Shown here: positions 58,541 through 64,000 of the stretch, one piece after another
Layout: each line of letters begins with the position of its first letter
Numbering within the stretch: the stretch's first letter is position 1
Assembly: GCF_000340215.1 (NCBI RefSeq)
Contig: NW_006921542.1
Coordinates: forward strand, 1,020,267 to 1,084,266
Reading direction: 5' to 3'
Length of the DNA stretch: 64,000 bases
Origin: Pseudocercospora fijiensis CIRAD86
Taxonomy: Eukaryota; Ascomycota; Dothideomycetes; Mycosphaerellales; Mycosphaerellaceae
Position numbers and translations under genes: made by a program
The notes under the pieces: generated by a model
The model's input: the letters and a program-made list of their open reading frames with translations, nothing else
Databases searched by the model: none
Told to the model about the DNA's origin: nothing

Positions 58541-61500
58541 GTATGCCGCCTTATATAGAAGGTTATAAGGGACAAGTTTACCCCGCCGGCTAGTAATAAT
58601 ACTAAAGAGGAAAACGTATCCGAGAGCGAGACTAATAGATCCCGATAAACTACGCCCTCTATACCTAAGCGTAGAGTAAGTTCTGCCTCTACTAGTAAGA
58701 CTAGTAGAGCCGGTCGGGTATTTAAGAGGATAACGCTAGGAGATTCGTACGGTAGCAAGGATACTAATCTAGTAATATCCGACGCGCTACGCCCTATTAA
58801 GCCGGACCGGGCTAAGATTACGTTATAGTTTAGTATTATCGACTAGCGGTTACCTTTAATAGTAGACTACGACGTATTTAGCCTAAATTAGTCTATCCTA
58901 TAATCGAAGACTTCTAATAATATTAGTGTAAAGGATTTATTACGGCTCTAGCTCGTACGAGAGTTATTGCTATCGCCCGAATAGTAGAAGTACGAATTCT
59001 TCGTAGTAATCGATCTAGCTCGCGGCCCTAAAGGTCTTTCTAAATACAAGACTAATCCGATATTCTACTCCTTAGCTATAGAGATATACAACAGCTTAGA
59101 TACTAGGATTTCTACTAGACTCGATTTCCTCGTCGGCAAAAATATAACAGACTATACTAGGATACCTTCTATATATCGTCGACCGTCCCTACTTAAGGCT
59201 TCTAGAACTATCGACCTAACTTAGTATAGTGCTTCTATAGCCGGTAATCCTACCGAAATCAATATCGGTTAGAGTCCGCAGTCGCCTACGAAATCGGCTA
59301 TTAAGTAAGCTAAGGACGACCGACTCGCTCGTAAGGATCGCGCCGATTACGAGCGCTATAAATAGCTTATCGCGGATAGATTCCGGAGGATATAGGAAGA
59401 GTAGGAGGTAGCCCGGTAGGCAGCCGCGCGAAAAGCTATAGCCGACGTCGCCGCGGATATAATAGCGATTTAGTAGGCTATCGATAAGGTAGTTAAGGAG
59501 GTGCTCTGCGACAACGGTTATAATAGGAATACTGCTTTACTTCTAGTCGCCTTCGACGATTCGGTTCGAACGGCCGTCCGTTCCGTATAGCCCGATACGA
59601 TAGAGTATACGGTAAAGGCCTATATTGCTTCTACTCTACCTAAGATATAGTACGCTTTAAATAGACTAGCACTATCCCTAGTATAACCTCCGGCGTAGAC
59701 AAATACTAGTAATAATACTAAGGACGATAGAAAAATTAAATCGAGTAAAGCCGATAATGCTAATAGTAAGAAGGCCGGAGATATAATCGACTCGAAGCGA
59801 GATCGAATTCGCTAGAAATAGATCGAGTCGTTACCGAGTTAGATCGTATCGCTACTAGATCCGAATAAGCCCGAACTCGCCGTATAACTACCGGATACGT
59901 AAGTAGAAGTCTAAGCCGACTCTCTACCGATCTAGACGTTAGTAGATTTTGTCGATTAGATCTCGTCGGCGATACCTAGCTAGTCGATAGATTTAGATAT
60001 AGAAACCGACGTCGAGAAGTAGTTATCTAGTAACGTATACTCCTACCTCGACGCTAAGAACTTTAAGTTAATATACGATTTTAGACTGCTCGATCCCTCT
60101 TAGACTTCGCCGCGTATAGGTATTGTTCCGCCTAATTAGAGATCGACTCGTCTATTAAAGTCTTACTAATTCTATACAATTACCTAGACGCTTCTAGCTT
60201 CCGTTACTAGCGCGGACTTCTATATCGGCGGTATAGACGTAGGTATAGATAAGACGGCATATACGTTAGGATACGTTACTATAACCTCGATATAGTAGAG
60301 GGTATAGAGTAATAACGGGCTATTAACTGCTAACGCCTATCCCTTTCGGCTATCTAATTCGTCGGTTAACTTAGGACTTCGGCTAAATAAGAAAATTGCG
60401 TTCGATCCGTAGGTATTAGCTAGCGGTACAAAGCCGGTTATCCGCCCTAGCGTTTACGTTATCTATATTCCGAAGCAGCTAGCCGAAAACTAGATATATA
60501 AGATCGACAACTTTATACTATCCGGAGCTATATTCGTATATCTTATAAAAGACTCTAGTAAGCTAACGAAAGATAAGAGACGCAATAGAGCTAGTCCGTA
60601 GAACTATAACTAGGTCGTATATATCGATAACGTTCTTTATCTCGATTATATAGCGCTCCCGACTCGGCTAGAACTAGAATAGGTATTCGGTACAAAGGTT
60701 ATAGATAAGTAGTAGTTAACAAAAGGCGTCCCGGTACGCTTATTGCTTTAATACGAGGATATAGAAGTACCCCCTTGTTTATAGTACTATAAATAGATCG
60801 TCCTTACTACCTCGACTATAATATCTAACGTACTAGATTTTATAACGTACGAACGAGCTAAGAAATAGAAGTCCTAGATACGGTCGGAGAAATCTAATTC
60901 GAAACCGCCGCTACTTCGTATACTAGCTACGACTATTATCGTCGACGAGTTTTATATTACTAAGACATATAGCGCTAAAGAGTAGACTGCCGTCGCTAGT
61001 CTTATAGGCTATCCTTTCGTTCTCGGCCTAAGTAGTACCCCCTTTAGCAAACTATCTAATTTAGCTATTATCGTAACTGCCTCGGTATAGAGATACGTTA
61101 AGGCCTACAATACAAAGGGGTACCTCTGCCCTGTTTAGTCGCCTTCTATAGTACGGTTTGATTTCGTTAACTAATCGCTATCGACTAAAGAGATGCGCGA
61201 TATAGAACGTAACTTCTAGTTTAGCGATAATAGTAATATCTCCGACTCGGCTAGGTATATTAGCAATTAGGTTTCTAAGTACTTACAATCCGAATACTCT
61301 AACGCGACCGTAGGTCGAACAGAACTAAGTATTACGGATAAAGATACTCGGGCGCTAGACAAGTTTCGCCCCTAGTTACTAACAAAAATAGTTCGCCTTA
61401 AGAAGACGCTAATATAGTAACCTATACCTAATACTCCGCGCGTACCGGCTATCGATTGTCTACTATATTCCTATTTTAATATTAGCTTGCAATTTAAATC

Positions 61501-62430
61501 TATAGAAGATCTAGTATTAAGCGAGTAGGTCGAAGAATAGAAGGCAGCGGAAGATATTAAATTTATATACGTATCTAAGATAATGCGGGTCTTTACTATA
61601 TTTCTATCGCTACTTCTCGTACTACGAGGGGGCGATACGGACTTAATTAAGGAACTTAGTACTTTTATACTATAGGATATTAAAAACATACTTCCTAGGA
61701 TACGCGACTACGGTTTATCGGATCCCTACCTCTAGAACTATATACTAATACTATATAACGAGCCGGTTATAGTGTCGCTACGGTATATAATCCGAATTAA
61801 GCGTAGTAAGTAGCGCTAGTACGGGCATAGAAGTAAGATTGTACTAGCTAGCTTTAAGCCGTAGAATGTCTTCGTTTTAGACTTAGTACGTATCTATCTG
61901 CCCCCTATCTACTAAGCATATAAGACTAACATTTTTGTAGTATCTTTAGTAGCTAGCTATATAGAAAAAAGGCTCCGAGTATTACAATAACATCCTAAGC
62001 ACTAGTAACATAGTATATAGAATCCTTATCGATACTTAGAGTAGCTAGACTAATACTACTAGGGCCGACCTTATTAAAGAGTTCGTATCTACGAGGAATA
62101 AGGTAAATAGATATAGCGACGAGAAGTAGCTTATAGTAGTATATATAAGCTAGATTACAACTAGTATAAACCTCCCCCCTACGGACACCGTTATTATTAT
62201 CGACAATTACTAGACTCCGGAGGCTAACATTTAAATAGATAGAAGAGTATCTCGCGCGGCCGGCGTTTAGAGGGCAGATTTTACGGAGTCGTACCGATTT
62301 ATAATAGTATCGGTTGTAATTATATAGGTAGTATAGGTTATAAGTAGATAGGTACGAGCTTAGGATATATAATACTCGCTCGGCTTCGAGAAGGAAAAAA
62401 AGAGGAAAAAGGGTAAAGTATAATAGGATA
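58541..62430 (+). pseudogene. RIPed SF2/SNF2-like helicase
   Basis: A plus frame of about 1,290 codons with TAA/TAG stops. After a Ser/Lys-rich N-terminus and a disordered, acidic middle, it shows LATTIIVDEFYITKTYSAKE (about 60920-60980), a DExH box whose final His appears as Tyr, GYPFVLGLSSTPFSKL (61010-61050; S-[AG]-T-P motif III), and near the C-terminus LDSGG-stop-HLNR (about 62210-62240), like the S/G-G-G-x-x-L-N motif V of SNF2-type helicases. Walker A was not located. It could be cargo of a larger element or a decayed cellular gene copy. Confidence 0.6.
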
Positions 62431-62589
62431 TAGCTATAGCGTACGTCGGCGCTAGTATTACGAGTAGAGGAAGTAGTATATAGAGTTAACGTCGATATAG
62501 CAGATACGCTATAAAATGTTAATATAAGTAAAGTAAGCCTAACTTTGTATTTATCCGCGCCTAATATTAATAACTACTACTATAGGTAT

Positions 62590-62790
62590 AAATTAGCGAT
62601 GCGACTCGATAACCGACTTAGGGTACGAGTCGGCAAGCCTATATATTAGGAAGCGACCTAGACTACCGCTCTACCCTTTAAATTAGCAATGCGACTCGAT
62701 AACCGACTAGCTATCCGACTTAGTCCGGCTTAGGTTGCTAATCGGCAAACCGACGTATTAGGAAGCTACCTAACCTACCGCCCTACCCTT
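62590..62790. repeat. Imperfect about 100-bp tandem pair
   Basis: AAATTAGCnATGCGACTCGA followed by TAACCGACT occurs at about 62590 and 62680, each followed by CGGCAA and TTAGGAAGC(G/T)ACCTA blocks. Confidence 0.75.
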
Positions 62791-63365
62791 CCTATCCCCT
62801 CTTACTATATATCTGTATAGTATATTTCTCTATATTCCGTTACTACCTTTACGCATCGAGTATAATGTTATTATATACCTATTGTTTTCGTAATAGAAAC
62901 GCAACCTATTTACGCAATTGCTCTAACTCTAGTGCTAACCGCTCTACCTCGTCTTATAGTTCTTTATTCGTCTTCTATTATATAAATAGCGGCGGTCTAT
63001 TCTTGCGGATATATAGCGCTGCCCTACCCGAGATTCGAATGCTTCGTTTAATCTATCTAACTAGGTCCTCTACGTTAGGAAAGGCTAACTAGCTACTACG
63101 TTTATCGACTCGATTAAGTACTAACGACTTAACCGCGTACTGCGATTCTTAACTGTCCTTTACCTTATCTATATTATCGAAGTTCCCTATCGTTCTAGTA
63201 TTAAGTAGAACATATATAGTATAGACCCTAGGCTAGGAAATCGAATATAGTCGACTAGGTTATATAGTATAGGCGATCGGTTAAACAACCCCGTAACCGT
63301 AGCTAGAGCGATTAGCAACTAGCGCGCTAGCTAGAACTATACTCGGCGCTACGACACTATTTACT
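62791..63365. other. RIPed sequence without recognised gene
   Basis: A 75-codon frame (62865-63092, plus) has no supporting features. Confidence 0.4.
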
Positions 63366-63369
63366 ATAT

Positions 63370-63870
63370 AGCGCTACTATTATACGTGCGGAGCTAGACT
63401 ATAGTTAGGGTAAAGGCGTAGACAAGGTTAAGCTCGAGATAAGAACTACGCTAGCGATAAGGAGTATCGCGAGGAGGACGCTACGGCTACGGCTATCGCA
63501 GGCCTCTAGTAGAACAAGAAGCTAAACCCTATCTACTACGCGGCGCCGCTATTATACTACGGAGTAAGATTATAGCTAGGGTAAAGGCGTAGGTAAAGTT
63601 AAGCTCGAGATACGAACTACGGCTACGGCTATCGCGGGCCTCCGGTAGAACAAGAAGCTAAACCCTATCTACTACGCGGCGCCGCTATTATACTATAGAG
63701 TAAGATTATAGCTAGGGCAAAGGCGTAGGTAAAGTCAAGCTCGAGATACGAACTATAGCTACGGCTATCGCGGGCCTCTAGTAGAATAAGAAGCTAAACC
63801 CTATCTACTACGCGGCGCCGCTATTATACTATAGAGCTAGATTATAGCTAGGTTAAAGGCAGTAAGAGTA
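63370..63870. repeat. 136-bp tandem repeat (over three copies)
   Basis: Unit with GGCGCCGCTATTATACTA followed by AAGGCGTAGGTAAAGTTAAG, registered at about 63409, 63545, 63681 and 63817. The first unit carries about 39 extra bases. The array is GC-richer than its surroundings and reaches almost to the window edge. Confidence 0.85.
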
Positions 63871-64000
63871 TCGCGGGAGGACGACCGAGTCGCCTTACTT
63901 ACTCTCGGAGTATCCTATAACTATACCTTTATTATTCTCGCTATATATTGCTCCGACGTATATAACCTAGCGTAATACCGTTAGGTTAGACAATAAGGGA
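63871..64000. other. Window edge, RIPed sequence
   Basis: Nothing recognised; continues the CpA-poor composition. Confidence 0.4.

Noticed and set aside
58534..58758. 74-codon minus frame
   Set aside because: Antisense shadow of the helicase frame, which explains the region better.

Overview
The window looks like nuclear DNA of a filamentous ascomycete (Pezizomycotina; a Dothideomycete is my guess, not shown). Two islands of ordinary, GC-balanced genes with short GT-AG introns and CTGAC/CTGAT branch sites (about 4.1-7.05 kb and 17.3-24.54 kb) sit in a sea of sequence almost free of CpA and TpG and full of TpA. That is the mark of repeat-induced point mutation (RIP). In RIPed DNA almost every CAA/CAG/TGG codon has become TAA/TAG, so old reading frames are visible only as long frames whose sole stops are TAA/TAG.

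Layout. 1-2820: 5' half of a minus-strand Gypsy element (Gag, protease, start of pol, one short LTR). 4.1-7.05 kb: island 1, a 470-aa membrane protein gene (minus) and a small single-span membrane protein gene (plus). 7.1-17.3 kb: a RIPed element with a 1,021-codon gene (plus; possibly DUF6589-like) facing a RecQ-type helicase gene (minus), with several families of direct repeats between and beside them. 17.3-24.5 kb: island 2, three plus-strand genes of unknown function, two with in-frame minisatellites. 24.54-42.9 kb: a nuclear relic of a fungal mitochondrial linear plasmid. Its phage-type RNA polymerase gene (minus) is interrupted by a 1.02-kb TIR element and by a complete 12.3-kb Gypsy element (279-bp LTRs, 4-bp target duplication) that carries an extra 916-codon ORF after integrase. 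43-44.5 kb: direct repeats. 44,531-54,423: a 9.9-kb hAT-type element with perfect 20-bp terminal inverted repeats. Besides a hAT transposase it carries two different histone H3-like genes and several unknown genes separated by GCCGG-rich spacers. 54.4-64 kb: RIPed sequence with long plus-strand frames, one an SF2/SNF2-like helicase, and a 136-bp tandem repeat near the right edge.

The strongest novelty is the histone H3 cargo in the hAT-type element. Next is the mitochondrial-plasmid RNA polymerase in nuclear RIPed DNA, whose reading frame is restored across both insertions when one copy of each target duplication is removed. No mobile gene here looks functional: RIP has changed catalytic residues in the polymerase, reverse transcriptase and helicases. 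Homology calls come from reading translations by eye; no database search was possible.
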